Shown: positions 39,301 to 47,354 of the stretch, piece by piece
Layout: each line of letters begins with the position of its first letter
How positions within the stretch are numbered: the stretch's first letter is position 1
Source of the DNA: JAAGZL01 sp050288625
GTDB lineage: Bacteria > Pseudomonadota > Gammaproteobacteria > Chromatiales > Chromatiaceae
Length of the DNA stretch: 64,000 bases
Direction: 5' to 3'
Assembly: GCA_050288625.1 (NCBI GenBank)
Contig: JBNKEE010000034.1
Coordinates: 5,355-69,354 of the forward strand
The notes under the pieces: model-generated
Databases searched by the model: none
Told to the model about the DNA's origin: nothing
The model's input: the letters and a program-made list of their open reading frames with translations, nothing else
Position numbers and translations under genes: made by a program

Positions 39301-40864
39301 ATATTCGGATACCCTTGAGGGGGGTAGTGTAGAGACATACTCTGCATTCAAGAGCAGGGTGTCAGGCCGTACCAAGATGGTATACGTTGGGGCCAATGAC
39401 GGTATGCTACATGGGTTCAACGTGGCGGACGGCGAAGAGGAGTTGGCATATATCCCATCAACCTTCTTCACTGATGCAGTTCTAACGAAACTCACTTCCA
39501 GTGACTATACCCACAGGTATTATGTAGACGGTTCTCCTACCGTGGGAGACGCGGTCTTTTCTGATAATCAGTGGCATACGGTTCTGGTAGGCGGGTTGAA
39601 TGCCGGCGGAAAGGGCATATATGCGCTTGACATTACTAACCCTTCCAGCTTCTCTGAGACCGACGGAGGGGCGAGTAGTACTATATTATGGGAGATCACC
39701 TCTGCTGATACGGTCAATTTCGGTGATCTGGGTTATACCTTCTCACGTCCCGCCATCGTTAGAAACTATGACGGCACCTGGGTCGCCGTGTTTGGCAATG
39801 GCTACGATAACGGCCATGCCGTACTCTACATAGTAAATGTTCAGACTGGGGCGCTCATAGATTCAGTCACGGTGGATGGCGCTAGTACGGATAATGGCCT
39901 ATCGACTCCAGCCCCTGTAGATATCAATGGTGACGGTACTGTGGACGCTATCTATGCTGGTGATTTGAAGGGTAATATGTGGAAATTTATTCCAGACTCT
40001 GGTGGATCATGGAAGTCTGCGTTTGGTGCAAATCCACTGTTTAGTGCCCCTGGATCAACAACTAGTACTAATGACAGATCTATTACCACCAGGCCAGAAG
40101 TTGGATTGCACCCGGATGGACTGCCTGGTGTGATGGTGTACTTTGGTACAGGAAAATATGTCGAGACCACGGATAATGTTACAGATGATGTGCAGCGCTT
40201 CTATGGTATCTGGGACCTTTGGAATAATGGAAGCACGTCATCTTTGTCTGGTGCTCCAAGTACCCCGTCTATCTCAGATAGCAACCTTCTGAGGCAATGC
40301 GTAACTACAGGTACTTTGGACGAGACTTGCGTGTCGAATCAGCTTAGTTCGTCCGGTGAGGTGTTCGGTAGCGGCAATGAGGTTCGTTATGTATCTAGCA
40401 ATACCATTACCACATGGAACTGGAGCAGTTCAACAGGACATATGGGGTGGTATATAGATTTGCCTGAGACCGGAGAGCGTCAGGTTACTCGTTCACTGTT
40501 ACGTGCCGGTAGGATTATCTTTGTAACCACTATTCCATCTGATCACCCTTGCTCTGATGGCGGTTCCAGCTGGCTTATGGAATTAGATGCGGCATACGGT
40601 GGTTCGCTTGGCATACCAGTGTTTGATCTTAATGGGGATGGGGTATTTGACGAAAACGACATGAAGTCTGAAGATGGCACCAATTTCTCCTCGAGTGGGG
40701 TGCGTTCAGACTCTGTGACACAGAGCCCGACGGTTTTAACCGATCCTGAAGGGGAAAAGGAGATCAAGTACCGTTCTAGTAGTAGCGCGAGCTCCACGAT
40801 AGAAATCAATACAGAAAAGCCGGCCCTTGCCAATAAGAGAAGATCATGGGTGCGTCTGAAATGA
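36362..40864 (+). CDS. pilY1: PilY1-family pilus tip adhesin
   Basis: A 1500-residue secreted protein with a 33-residue signal peptide (cleavage after SSAAHA). The last about 550 residues are the PilY1 beta-propeller domain, marked by RTKMVYVGANDGMLHGFN, followed by two EF-like calcium loops, DINGDGTVD at about 1187-1195 and DLNGDGVFD at about 1422-1430. Calcium binding at such loops controls retraction in P. aeruginosa. The N-terminal 900 residues are rich in Ser, Thr and Asp and probably form the adhesive part; no clear MIDAS (DxSxS) site was seen. It is longer than the 1161-residue PAO1 protein. ATG 36362 has GAGGTGGG upstream; a longer form would precede the signal peptide. Confidence 0.93.
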   Translation: MMIANSLHKRRNSWFYGLGFAVLSVLFSSAAHAMSLAQAPLFLVTYAEPLVMLNMSNDHQLYFKAYDDYSNLDSSSEAETTYKHSIDYYGYFDSDKCYSYSSGIFEPTSETADKYCSGINWSGNFLNWATMSRMDAVRKILYGGMRSTDTASVTVLERAFIPTDSHSFVKYYDGGDVDQLTPYSTAISMCNTTYASSGNSRDNTDPPLMRVAQGNYSLWTAHEVNQCHWSEENNNSNSNNPAVTGISASSTPPSNSATGSAEFTVRVKVCVSGLEEDNCEEYPSGYKKPTGLLHEYGEDGSIKFGLMTGSYQKNKSGGVLRKNITSFADEVRSADGIFLFPTDSIVGTLNKLRITRFDFGSNQYNTLDSCSFGKYGFDDGECSNWGNPQSELFYESLRYFAGKSATPDFNANDSSYINAITTASWSDPLNSANYCAPANIIQFNASTNSFDGDQLSGFSDFSATQTLDEFTDEVGDGEGVTDAGTYFIGTIPGSTDKSCTAKDLDNLSDGTGTCPEAPWLEGTYQIAGLAYFAKTESIRSNLLEYNGTTADIRVNTFGVALSPAQPVIRVPVPGTDDKEVLILPACMEFRDGSVSGAPVNANGRRHNGNCAIVDFKIVEPHTEVGGVATGKFLVLWESAQYGGDYDQDMGGIIEYQIDSNSIEVTTDVYGASTGGIHGFGYVISGTTQDGLHIHSGHNDFKDYEDPYSGIQDCISLGGCNYGDAATSVTYAIGTTTATQLETPLYYAAKWGGFSEEDNVALRPSGTSSPNNKPDQNYEWDNNSDGIPDNYFYSTNPSELYTALSKVFEDISEQTASASSTAANSQKLATGTNIFQATFNSEDWSGGLLKYDVNTSSGALTLSSTWGADGDAATELSSSGRTIITYNPDATGATDDGMAFTWARLNLDDADHDPITSYIDYLNTDPDTGTTDALGQDRLNYLRGDDSKEKSESGGIFRIRSRILGDIVNSGPVYVGDPNFRYSDTLEGGSVETYSAFKSRVSGRTKMVYVGANDGMLHGFNVADGEEELAYIPSTFFTDAVLTKLTSSDYTHRYYVDGSPTVGDAVFSDNQWHTVLVGGLNAGGKGIYALDITNPSSFSETDGGASSTILWEITSADTVNFGDLGYTFSRPAIVRNYDGTWVAVFGNGYDNGHAVLYIVNVQTGALIDSVTVDGASTDNGLSTPAPVDINGDGTVDAIYAGDLKGNMWKFIPDSGGSWKSAFGANPLFSAPGSTTSTNDRSITTRPEVGLHPDGLPGVMVYFGTGKYVETTDNVTDDVQRFYGIWDLWNNGSTSSLSGAPSTPSISDSNLLRQCVTTGTLDETCVSNQLSSSGEVFGSGNEVRYVSSNTITTWNWSSSTGHMGWYIDLPETGERQVTRSLLRAGRIIFVTTIPSDHPCSDGGSSWLMELDAAYGGSLGIPVFDLNGDGVFDENDMKSEDGTNFSSSGVRSDSVTQSPTVLTDPEGEKEIKYRSSSSASSTIEINTEKPALANKRRSWVRLK

Positions 40865-40883
40865 TAATCAAGAGGATTAGGCT

Positions 40884-41321
40884 ATGAGAGTTCGTCAAAG
40901 GGGTTTCAGCCTTTTGGAGCTGATGATCGTGGTGGCCATTATCGCCATACTTGCCATGATTGCCCTTCCCAACTATATAGATCAGTTGGAGAAGGGTAGA
41001 AGGTCAGAAGGACGGTCTGCCCTTCTGACCGTCGCTCAGGCCCAGGAACGGTTCTACACGGCAAACGGGAGTTATGCAGCAAATCTTAGCAGCATAAACG
41101 CAAACGACCTTCCAACAATCAATAGTACCTCGGGCCTAACGGAGAATGGGTATTTTACGATAACCACTACTGGAGGGACCACGTTTACCGTAACCGCTAC
41201 TACGGCAGGTTCACAAATGGGCGATAATGACTTCTGTATGACTATGACCGTAAATAATCAAGGCGTTAAGACAGCAGTAAATGCTAGTGGTATTGATATG
41301 TATGATAGGTGTTGGCGATAG
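40884..41321 (+). CDS. pilE: Minor pilin PilE
   Basis: A 145-residue pilin with a very short leader MRVRQRG cut before FSLLELMIVVAIIAILAMIALP. The globular part ends in a C...C pair (FCMTM and DRCWR) that probably forms the disulfide loop. The APNYIDQLEKGRRSEGRSALL-like segment is typical for PilE, which joins the tip complex to the major pilin. It is the last gene of the operon, 19 bases after pilY1 with AGAGGA upstream, and converges on ispH with 25 bases between and no visible hairpin terminator. Confidence 0.93.
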   Translation: MRVRQRGFSLLELMIVVAIIAILAMIALPNYIDQLEKGRRSEGRSALLTVAQAQERFYTANGSYAANLSSINANDLPTINSTSGLTENGYFTITTTGGTTFTVTATTAGSQMGDNDFCMTMTVNNQGVKTAVNASGIDMYDRCWR

Positions 41322-41346
41322 CTATCTATATTATTTCGTATAAGGA

Positions 41347-42282
41347 TTAAACTAGTTCCCTGGGGAGAGAGAACTCCACTCTCTCTTCACGGCCCGTGAG
41401 CTGTTCTACTGTGTCCGCCCCCCATCTTGAGAGTCGTTCAATCACCTGATTGACCAGCAGGTCCGGTGCTGATGCCCCCGCGGTAAGACCGATATTCATT
41501 ACATTATGTAGCCACTCTTTCTGGATATCTTCTGCATGGTCGATAAGGTATGCCTTGGTCCCATGTTTTTCTGCTATTTCCCGCAAGCGGTTAGAGTTTG
41601 AGCTGTTGGGTGAACCTACCACAAGAACTAGCTCACAGCGGCTTGCTAGCTCTTTTACCGCATCCTGCCGGTTCTGGGTGGCGTAACAGATATCGTCCTT
41701 GTTTGGCCTGTGGATGGTCGGGAAACGCCGGCGCAGGGCATCGACCACAAGTTGCGAGTCGTCCATGGAGAGAGTGGTTTGGGTTACATATGCCAGCTTT
41801 TCTGGATTTTTTATCTGTAACTCGTCGACATCTTGTGGTGTCACAACCAGGTATATACCGCCCTCATCTCCATGGCATAGATACTGTCCCATAGTGCCCT
41901 CTACCTCCGGGTGACCTCTATGACCTATAAGGATTACTTCATAGCAATCCCGACTGAACCTGGCCACCTCCATGTGTACTTTTGTAACCAATGGGCATGT
42001 GGCATCGAATAGTCTTAGATCACGCCTTTCGGCCTCCTGTCTGACCATCATGGATACACCATGGGCGCTAAAGATAACGGTGCTGCCATCCGGTATCTCG
42101 TCCAGTTCATCCACGAAGATGGCGCCACGTTGACGCAGGCTGTCTACCACGAAACGGTTGTGTACTACCTCGTGTCGGATATAGATCGGGGCGCCAAATA
42201 GATCTAGCGCCCTGTTTACTATCTCAATTGCACGATCAACGCCGGCACAGAATCCGCGAGGGTTTGCCAGGATTATCTTCAT
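41347..42282 (-). CDS. ispH: 4-hydroxy-3-methylbut-2-enyl diphosphate reductase
   Basis: Last enzyme of the MEP isoprenoid pathway; it makes IPP and DMAPP with a [4Fe-4S] cluster. The three cluster cysteines are C12 (GFCAGVDRA), C96 (DATCPLVTK) and C199 (DICYATQNR). The catalytic EVEGT and the substrate loop GSPNSSNSNRL are present. Length 311 is normal. It lies six bases after fkpB and is expressed with it, the usual gammaproteobacterial pair. Confidence 0.97.
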   Translation of the reverse strand: MKIILANPRGFCAGVDRAIEIVNRALDLFGAPIYIRHEVVHNRFVVDSLRQRGAIFVDELDEIPDGSTVIFSAHGVSMMVRQEAERRDLRLFDATCPLVTKVHMEVARFSRDCYEVILIGHRGHPEVEGTMGQYLCHGDEGGIYLVVTPQDVDELQIKNPEKLAYVTQTTLSMDDSQLVVDALRRRFPTIHRPNKDDICYATQNRQDAVKELASRCELVLVVGSPNSSNSNRLREIAEKHGTKAYLIDHAEDIQKEWLHNVMNIGLTAGASAPDLLVNQVIERLSRWGADTVEQLTGREERVEFSLPRELV

Positions 42283-42288
42283 CGTTTT

Positions 42289-42753
42289 CTAGCTGTCGAG
42301 TTTAATGGTTGGGGCAGTGACTTCTAGCACCTCCACCCTAAATATTACTTCCATACCAGCTAAAGGATGGTTGAAATCCATCAGCACATCCTGTTCATGC
42401 ACCTCCTGAACGATACCGGCCAACTCATTTCCATCCGGGGTGGTGAAGCCGATTATCAGTCCTGGTTCCAGCTCTATTTCTGGGCCGAAATTGGCGCGCG
42501 GCATCGGGTGTACTTTGGCCTCGTCTCTGGGTCCAAAGGCCTGTTCAGGCTGTAGCGTGAGAGATTGTTCATCTCCTGCAGATAAGCCATAAAGCGCCAG
42601 TTCTAATCCTTCTGAGATGCTACCGTCTCCGATGATGAAACTGGTCGGTTCATCTTCAAAGGTGGAAGCTGCCTCGGTGCCGTCCGGTAGGGTTATGGAG
42701 AAGTGCATCGTTACATGGCTGCCTGGGACGATATTGTTGCTTTGGTTATTCAA
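42289..42753 (-). CDS. fkpB: FKBP-type peptidyl-prolyl isomerase, SlpA/FkpB type
   Basis: Cytoplasmic FKBP with the inserted flap domain of the SlyD/SlpA class. FSITLPDGTEAASTF opens the domain, IGDGSISEGLELALYGLSAGDE is the FKBP core, and VLMDFNHPLAGMEVIFRVEVLE the C-terminal strand set. I propose the TTG at 42753, which has AGGAA eight bases upstream and gives 154 residues against 149 in E. coli. ATGs at 42816 and 42849 would overlap the adenosyltransferase gene and add a non-conserved tail. Neighbour of ispH, as in E. coli and pseudomonads. Confidence 0.9.
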   Translation of the reverse strand: MNNQSNNIVPGSHVTMHFSITLPDGTEAASTFEDEPTSFIIGDGSISEGLELALYGLSAGDEQSLTLQPEQAFGPRDEAKVHPMPRANFGPEIELEPGLIIGFTTPDGNELAGIVQEVHEQDVLMDFNHPLAGMEVIFRVEVLEVTAPTIKLDS

Positions 42754-42784
42754 TTGACTATTTCCTATGCTGTAGTCTGTAGAG

Positions 42785-43333
42785 TTAACGGTTGCGCCAG
42801 ATAATCTCTTCACCATCGTGTAGGCGGGATAGGGTGCGGGCCAGTACAAACAGAAAGTCGGATAGACGGTTAAGGTACTGTAGGGAGCACAAATTGGACT
42901 GATCTCCTTCAGTCTGCTGCATGGTCAGAACACGACGTTCTGCCCGTCGGCATACTGCCCTGGCGTTATGGCAGTTAGCCGCTTCTGTTGTGCCTCCGGG
43001 TAAAATAAACTGCTTTAGGGATGGTAATTCCGTATCAATGCGGTCGATTTCAAGTTCCAGTTTCGTTATTGCATCATGTTGCAATAACGTATTGTCAGGT
43101 GTGGCCAAGTTGGCTCCGATGGTAAACAGATCGTGCTGAATCTCCAGCAATATGGAATGGATGTCATGAGGTATATCTGTAGCTGCCAGGACCCCGATCA
43201 GGCTGTTTAACTCATCAACGGCGCCAATGGCTTCCATGCGGGCACTATTTTTCTGTACACGCTGTCCATCGGCTAGTCCGGTGCTGCCATCGTCCCCTTT
43301 TCGGGTATAGATCTTGGAGTGTTTCTTTGACAT
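42785..43333 (-). CDS. Cob(I)yrinic acid a,c-diamide/cobalamin adenosyltransferase, PduO type
   Basis: Transfers adenosyl from ATP to reduced cobalamin, making coenzyme B12. The N-terminal YTRKGDDGSTGL is the ATP-binding motif; RMEAIGAVDELNSLIG, RAVCRRAERRV and YLNRLSDFLFVLAR are the family helices. ATG 43333 gives 182 residues, right for this trimeric type; longer frames to 43450 would run into the rimO promoter region. It sits upstream of fkpB-ispH in a loose operon and diverges from rimO. No cobalamin riboswitch pattern was noticed nearby. Confidence 0.92.
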   Translation of the reverse strand: MSKKHSKIYTRKGDDGSTGLADGQRVQKNSARMEAIGAVDELNSLIGVLAATDIPHDIHSILLEIQHDLFTIGANLATPDNTLLQHDAITKLELEIDRIDTELPSLKQFILPGGTTEAANCHNARAVCRRAERRVLTMQQTEGDQSNLCSLQYLNRLSDFLFVLARTLSRLHDGEEIIWRNR

Positions 43334-43431
43334 ATCAGTGACATTATATATGTTTTGCATCAAATGGCTGAATTTCTTCCTAAAACCGTGCAAACTATGT
43401 CCTGGCTTTTCTGCGGTAATAGTAATTTGAG

Positions 43432-44763
43432 ATGAGCAGCACTTCACCACGCGTAGGTTTCATAAGTCTCGGCTGTCCCAAGAATCTGGTTGATTCGGAG
43501 CGCATCCTTACCCAGATGCGGTCTGAGGGCTATCTGGTAACAGACTCCTATAAGGACGCAGATCTGGTAGTGGTGAACACCTGTGGATTTATTGATGCTG
43601 CGGTGGAGGAATCACTCTCTGCCATCGGTGAGGCCATAGATGAGAATGGTCGGGTGATAGTTACCGGCTGTCTCGGTGCGCGAGATGAGCTGATACTCAA
43701 CTCCCATCCTCAGGTGTTGGCGGTCAGCGGCGCCCATGCCTATGAAGATGTAATGGCGGCCGTTCACGCAGAGCTAGCCCCACCTCAGCATCCGTATTCT
43801 GACTCAATCCCATCCCAGGGCATAAAATTGACTCCTCGCCACTATGCCTATCTGAAGATTGCCGAAGGGTGCAATCATAGTTGTAGTTTCTGCATCATCC
43901 CTCAGCTCAGGGGTGATCTGGTGAGTAGGCCCATAGATGATGTGATGCGAGAGGCGGAGAATCTGGTCAATTCCGGCGTGCGAGAGCTGTTGGTAGTGGC
44001 TCAGGATACCAGCGCCTACGGGTTGGATATCAAGTACAGACCGGGATTCTGGGGAGGACGTCCCTTGCGGAGCAATCTGATTGATCTCGCCTCTGCTCTG
44101 GGCGACTTGGGGGTCTGGGTGCGAATGCACTATATATATCCGTACCCCAGTGTTGATGAGCTGATCCCGTTGATGGCCACTGGCAAGATACTGCCCTATC
44201 TGGACATTCCACTACAGCATGGGAGTGAGAGGGTATTACGGGCTATGCAGCGCCCGGCAGCAAGCGAGAAGGTGTTGGATAGGATACGGGGCTGGCGCGA
44301 CATCTGCCCTGACATCACCTTGCGCAGTACCTTTATTGTTGGGTTCCCGGGCGAGACCGAAGAGGAATTTCAGGAGTTGCTAGATTTTCTGACCGAGGCT
44401 AGGTTAGATCGTGTTGGGGCATTCACCTATTCACCAGTAGACGGGGCTAGCGCCAACAACCTGCCGGACCAGATAGCAGAAGAGGTTAAGCAGGAACGTC
44501 TGCACAGGTTTATGCAGGTACAGGAAGAGATCAGCTGTAACCGTCTGTGCGCAAAGGTAGGCAGTGAGATGCTGGTGTTGGTGGACGAGGTGCATGCAGA
44601 TCGAGTGGTTGCCAGAAGCTCTGCCGATGCGCCGGAAATCGATGGTACGGTGATCATTGATGGTGGTTGGGAAATAGATCCGGGGGATTTTATCTTGGTC
44701 AGGATCACTGGATCGGCAGAACATGATCTGTTCGGTCAGCCCGTAGATGTTGAGGAGGCATAA
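43432..44763 (+). CDS. rimO: Ribosomal protein S12 methylthiotransferase
   Basis: Radical SAM enzyme that adds a methylthio group to Asp89 of ribosomal protein S12. The N-terminal UPF0004 domain has cluster cysteines C15, C51 and C80; the radical SAM cluster uses C147, C151 and C154 in EGCNHSCSFC. FIVGFPGETEEEF follows, and a TRAM domain ends the protein. The 443 residues match RimO rather than MiaB. The ribosome site is weak. Its TAA overlaps the start of the Nudix-ThiE gene. Confidence 0.96.
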   Translation: MSSTSPRVGFISLGCPKNLVDSERILTQMRSEGYLVTDSYKDADLVVVNTCGFIDAAVEESLSAIGEAIDENGRVIVTGCLGARDELILNSHPQVLAVSGAHAYEDVMAAVHAELAPPQHPYSDSIPSQGIKLTPRHYAYLKIAEGCNHSCSFCIIPQLRGDLVSRPIDDVMREAENLVNSGVRELLVVAQDTSAYGLDIKYRPGFWGGRPLRSNLIDLASALGDLGVWVRMHYIYPYPSVDELIPLMATGKILPYLDIPLQHGSERVLRAMQRPAASEKVLDRIRGWRDICPDITLRSTFIVGFPGETEEEFQELLDFLTEARLDRVGAFTYSPVDGASANNLPDQIAEEVKQERLHRFMQVQEEISCNRLCAKVGSEMLVLVDEVHADRVVARSSADAPEIDGTVIIDGGWEIDPGDFILVRITGSAEHDLFGQPVDVEEA

Positions 44764-45698
44764 TGCCGTCTATCCATGTGGTCGCAGCCGTGATCTACGA
44801 CAACCAAGGGCGCATACTCCTGACCAAGCGAGGAAAGGATACACACCAAGGCGGCATGTGGGAGTTCCCTGGAGGAAAGCTGGAGGTCGGTGAAGCGGTA
44901 GGACATGGATTGTGGCGAGAACTCAATGAAGAGTTGGGGATTGATCTACTAGGGCATCGTTCTCTGATGCAGAATCTGCATCACTACCCAGATAAATCTG
45001 TATTACTGGATGTGCATATTGCTACGGATTACCTTGGTACTCCGCAAGGGTTGGAGGGACAACCTCTGCAATGGGTGGAACCTTGGCAGTTGTCTGAATA
45101 TAGAATGCCTGCGGCCGACCTGCCTGTGATTACAGCTATAGATTTGCCTGATCGCTACCTAATAACAGGGTCGGATCCAGGCAGGCAGGAACAATTTCTG
45201 GATAGATTGCAGCAGGCACTTGACATCGGTATACGCTTGGTACAGCTGCGAGTCGATATGCCGGAAGCTGAACTGCTGGAACTTGGTAGGAGGGCGGTTA
45301 CGCTCTGCCATGAGAAAGATGCTCGCCTGCTGCTGAATGGTCCTCCGGAACTGGTTCAGGAGATGGGAGCAGACGGGTTACATCTAAACAGTCGGCGATT
45401 GAATAGATTAAATTCTCGTCCACTGCCGCAGGATATGTTGGTAGCAGCATCCTGCCACTCGACAGCAGAGTTATCTCATGCTGCCGGAATAGGGCTGGAT
45501 TTTGCCGTTCTTTCTCCGGTGATGGAGACTAGTAGCCACCCTGAGTCAGTACCTATAGGATGGGAAGGTTTTTCCGATATGGTGTATGAAGCCAATATCC
45601 CGGTCTACGCACTGGGCGGCATGCGTGAATCTGATCTTGAAGTTGCTTGGGGTAATGGCGCCCAGGGGATAGCCGGTATTAGTTGCTTCTGGTCATAG
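44763..45698 (+). CDS. Nudix hydrolase (MutT) fused to ThiE/TenI-like domain
   Basis: A two-domain protein of 311 residues. Residues 1-130 are a MutT-type Nudix domain with a perfect box, GGKLEVGEAVGHGLWRELNEE and LGI, suggesting removal of oxidised nucleotides such as 8-oxo-dGTP. Residues 135-311 are a thiamine phosphate synthase/TenI-like TIM barrel, with GIRLVQLRVD, GADGLHLNSRRL and a final IAGISCFW. The barrel lacks several phosphate-binding residues of true ThiE, so synthesis of thiamine phosphate is doubtful. The fusion is common in gammaproteobacteria near secA-argJ. ATG 44763 has GAGGAGG upstream. It converges on yacG two bases later. Confidence 0.92.
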   Translation: MPSIHVVAAVIYDNQGRILLTKRGKDTHQGGMWEFPGGKLEVGEAVGHGLWRELNEELGIDLLGHRSLMQNLHHYPDKSVLLDVHIATDYLGTPQGLEGQPLQWVEPWQLSEYRMPAADLPVITAIDLPDRYLITGSDPGRQEQFLDRLQQALDIGIRLVQLRVDMPEAELLELGRRAVTLCHEKDARLLLNGPPELVQEMGADGLHLNSRRLNRLNSRPLPQDMLVAASCHSTAELSHAAGIGLDFAVLSPVMETSSHPESVPIGWEGFSDMVYEANIPVYALGGMRESDLEVAWGNGAQGIAGISCFWS

Positions 45699-45700
45699 AC

Positions 45701-45877
45701 TTATATGTCCATGTTTGGCGTACCCTTATCAGGTATGCGGCGGTTTTCGTCTAACCAGTCACCTAGATCAATCAACTTGCAACGTTCGCTGCAGAAAGGT
45801 CTCCAGATGGACTCTTGTGCCAATTGCACTGGTTTGCCACAGGTCGGGCATTTTGTGGTTTTCTTCTGATTCATCAT
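45701..45877 (-). CDS. yacG: DNA gyrase inhibitor YacG, zinc-ribbon protein
   Basis: A 58-residue protein with four zinc cysteines: CPTC (C10, C13) and CSERC (C29, C33). FCSERCKLIDLGDWL is the YacG signature. E. coli YacG binds GyrB and blocks DNA binding by gyrase. The start ATG 45877 follows the zapD stop directly, and a second ATG at 45874 is equally possible. It closes the pilB-C-D-coaE-zapD-yacG operon; coaE-zapD-yacG is the normal order. Confidence 0.93.
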   Translation of the reverse strand: MMNQKKTTKCPTCGKPVQLAQESIWRPFCSERCKLIDLGDWLDENRRIPDKGTPNMDI

Positions 45878-46657
45878 TTAAATTGTGCAACAGGTAAGTT
45901 GAAATCTGATGTTTTGGCTGATCTGGGTTGTTCTGTTTTGCGTGTCTACTTTAAGGAAACGCACGGTGAATCTGTGGCGGCTGCCGCTAACCTTGGGGAG
46001 AATACGGCTCTCTATCGGTAAGCTGATGCGAATCAACCTAGCTGGTGTTTTGCTGTTCAGGGACATCTGGAACATACCATACTCGGCGCATTCATCTGTT
46101 GGGTTTGAACTATCTCGCATTATAGACAGGAGGAGCATAACCGCCTTTCTGATCGGGTCTACGGCGTCAAGCCACTGTTGGAGATGAGATATGCGGGTTG
46201 ATGCAGGTTGCTCTAACCAATGATGGTATAGCGGTAGGTCGAAAGAACACTTCCCTCCTGGTATGCCGCTGCGATTGAGAATAGATTGGATGAATTCATT
46301 ATTACGCAGTTCTCGACCGATCTGCCCTATGTTTCTTTGTATCTCCAGGCTGTATTCGTCGATCTGTTTTAGTGTTTTATCCAGAAGCTCTAGGTCAACA
46401 TCAGGGCTGTCATCCAGGCCTTGAAAATACAGCTTGTAGCGTCCTAGTTCTTTAAGGAGTTCACTCTTTATATCGGTGCGAGACAGTAGGATGTTGTGCA
46501 TATCAACTATGCCATCAACAGCAGCACGGCTGTTCCAACTGTTTTCCTGTTGAGAGTGATATAAAGTCGTGTTGAACAGATGCTCGAACCTCAAAAGCGT
46601 TCTCGTGCGCTCGCTTAGTGGGTGCTCGAATATGATCTGTCCGTTTGTAGTTTCCAT
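45878..46657 (-). CDS. zapD: Z-ring-associated protein ZapD
   Basis: Cytoplasmic FtsZ bundling protein (formerly YacF) of 259 residues. It starts IIFEHPLSERTRTLLRFEHLF, the strongest family signature, has an alpha-helical N-terminal part to about residue 115, and a beta-rich C-terminal part with the GMFQMSL segment. It lies between coaE and yacG. Its TAA is followed at once by the yacG ATG. The end of the gene has no terminator before yacG. Confidence 0.94.
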   Translation of the reverse strand: METTNGQIIFEHPLSERTRTLLRFEHLFNTTLYHSQQENSWNSRAAVDGIVDMHNILLSRTDIKSELLKELGRYKLYFQGLDDSPDVDLELLDKTLKQIDEYSLEIQRNIGQIGRELRNNEFIQSILNRSGIPGGKCSFDLPLYHHWLEQPASTRISHLQQWLDAVDPIRKAVMLLLSIMRDSSNPTDECAEYGMFQMSLNSKTPARLIRISLPIESRILPKVSGSRHRFTVRFLKVDTQNRTTQISQNIRFQLTCCTI

Positions 46658-46754
46658 TACTGTTATTCCTGTAGGCGATAACTAAGGATAGCAGACCTTC
46701 GTCTTTAAACTCAAAGTACGGGTTTCCATTCCATACAATATTGAGAGACTGTTC

Positions 46755-47354
46755 TTATGTTTTTTGAGCCAGTGAAAGGTAGCTGTTATGCAGAGATTCC
46801 ACCCTCTGTTTTATCTCCTCAAGCGGTTGGTCATTGTCGAGAATATCGTCAGCGACACTCAGACGTTGGTTGCGACTACATTGGGACGCAAGGATGGCCC
46901 TTGCCTTATCTGGCGAGATACCGTCTCTATTGCATATACGTTCAATCTGCGTATGTTCTGGACAGTCTACTACCAGTATGCGGTCAACTGATGAGGTAAG
47001 TCCCGCTTCAATCAGAAGTGGGATTGATAATATGGCGTAGGGTGTGGAGAGTTCCTCAAGATACTCATTTGAACGCTTACGAATCAGAGGATGCAGGATC
47101 TGTTCGAGATCTTTGCGGGCGTCAGTGTTACCGAAGACGATATTGCGTAGTCGTTGACGATTGAGAGTGCAATCAGGATTTAGTACGTCATCCCCGAAGC
47201 GCGTAATGACCTGTTCTAATCCGGGTTCGCCAGGTTCAACAACCTCCCTTGCTATTGTGTCAGAATCTATAATAGGTACGCCAAGTGATGAAAACATGTC
47301 GCTGACGGTACTTTTTCCGCTGCCTATACCTCCAGTTAGCCCGATCCTTAACAT
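46755..47354 (-). CDS. coaE: Dephospho-CoA kinase
   Basis: Final enzyme of CoA synthesis; phosphorylates the 3' hydroxyl of dephospho-CoA. The P-loop GGIGSGKS lies at 8-15, DSDTIAREVVEPG near 31-43, and the LIEAGLTSSVDRILVVDCP lid/substrate stretch near 113-131. Length is 199 residues. Its ATG follows the pilD stop without a gap, so it depends on the pilus operon transcript. Confidence 0.96.
   Translation of the reverse strand: MLRIGLTGGIGSGKSTVSDMFSSLGVPIIDSDTIAREVVEPGEPGLEQVITRFGDDVLNPDCTLNRQRLRNIVFGNTDARKDLEQILHPLIRKRSNEYLEELSTPYAILSIPLLIEAGLTSSVDRILVVDCPEHTQIERICNRDGISPDKARAILASQCSRNQRLSVADDILDNDQPLEEIKQRVESLHNSYLSLAQKT

Noticed and set aside
42754..42849. Longer FkpB starts at ATG 42816 and 42849
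   Set aside because: Both overlap the upstream adenosyltransferase gene and add residues not found in the family; TTG 42753 has a better ribosome site.
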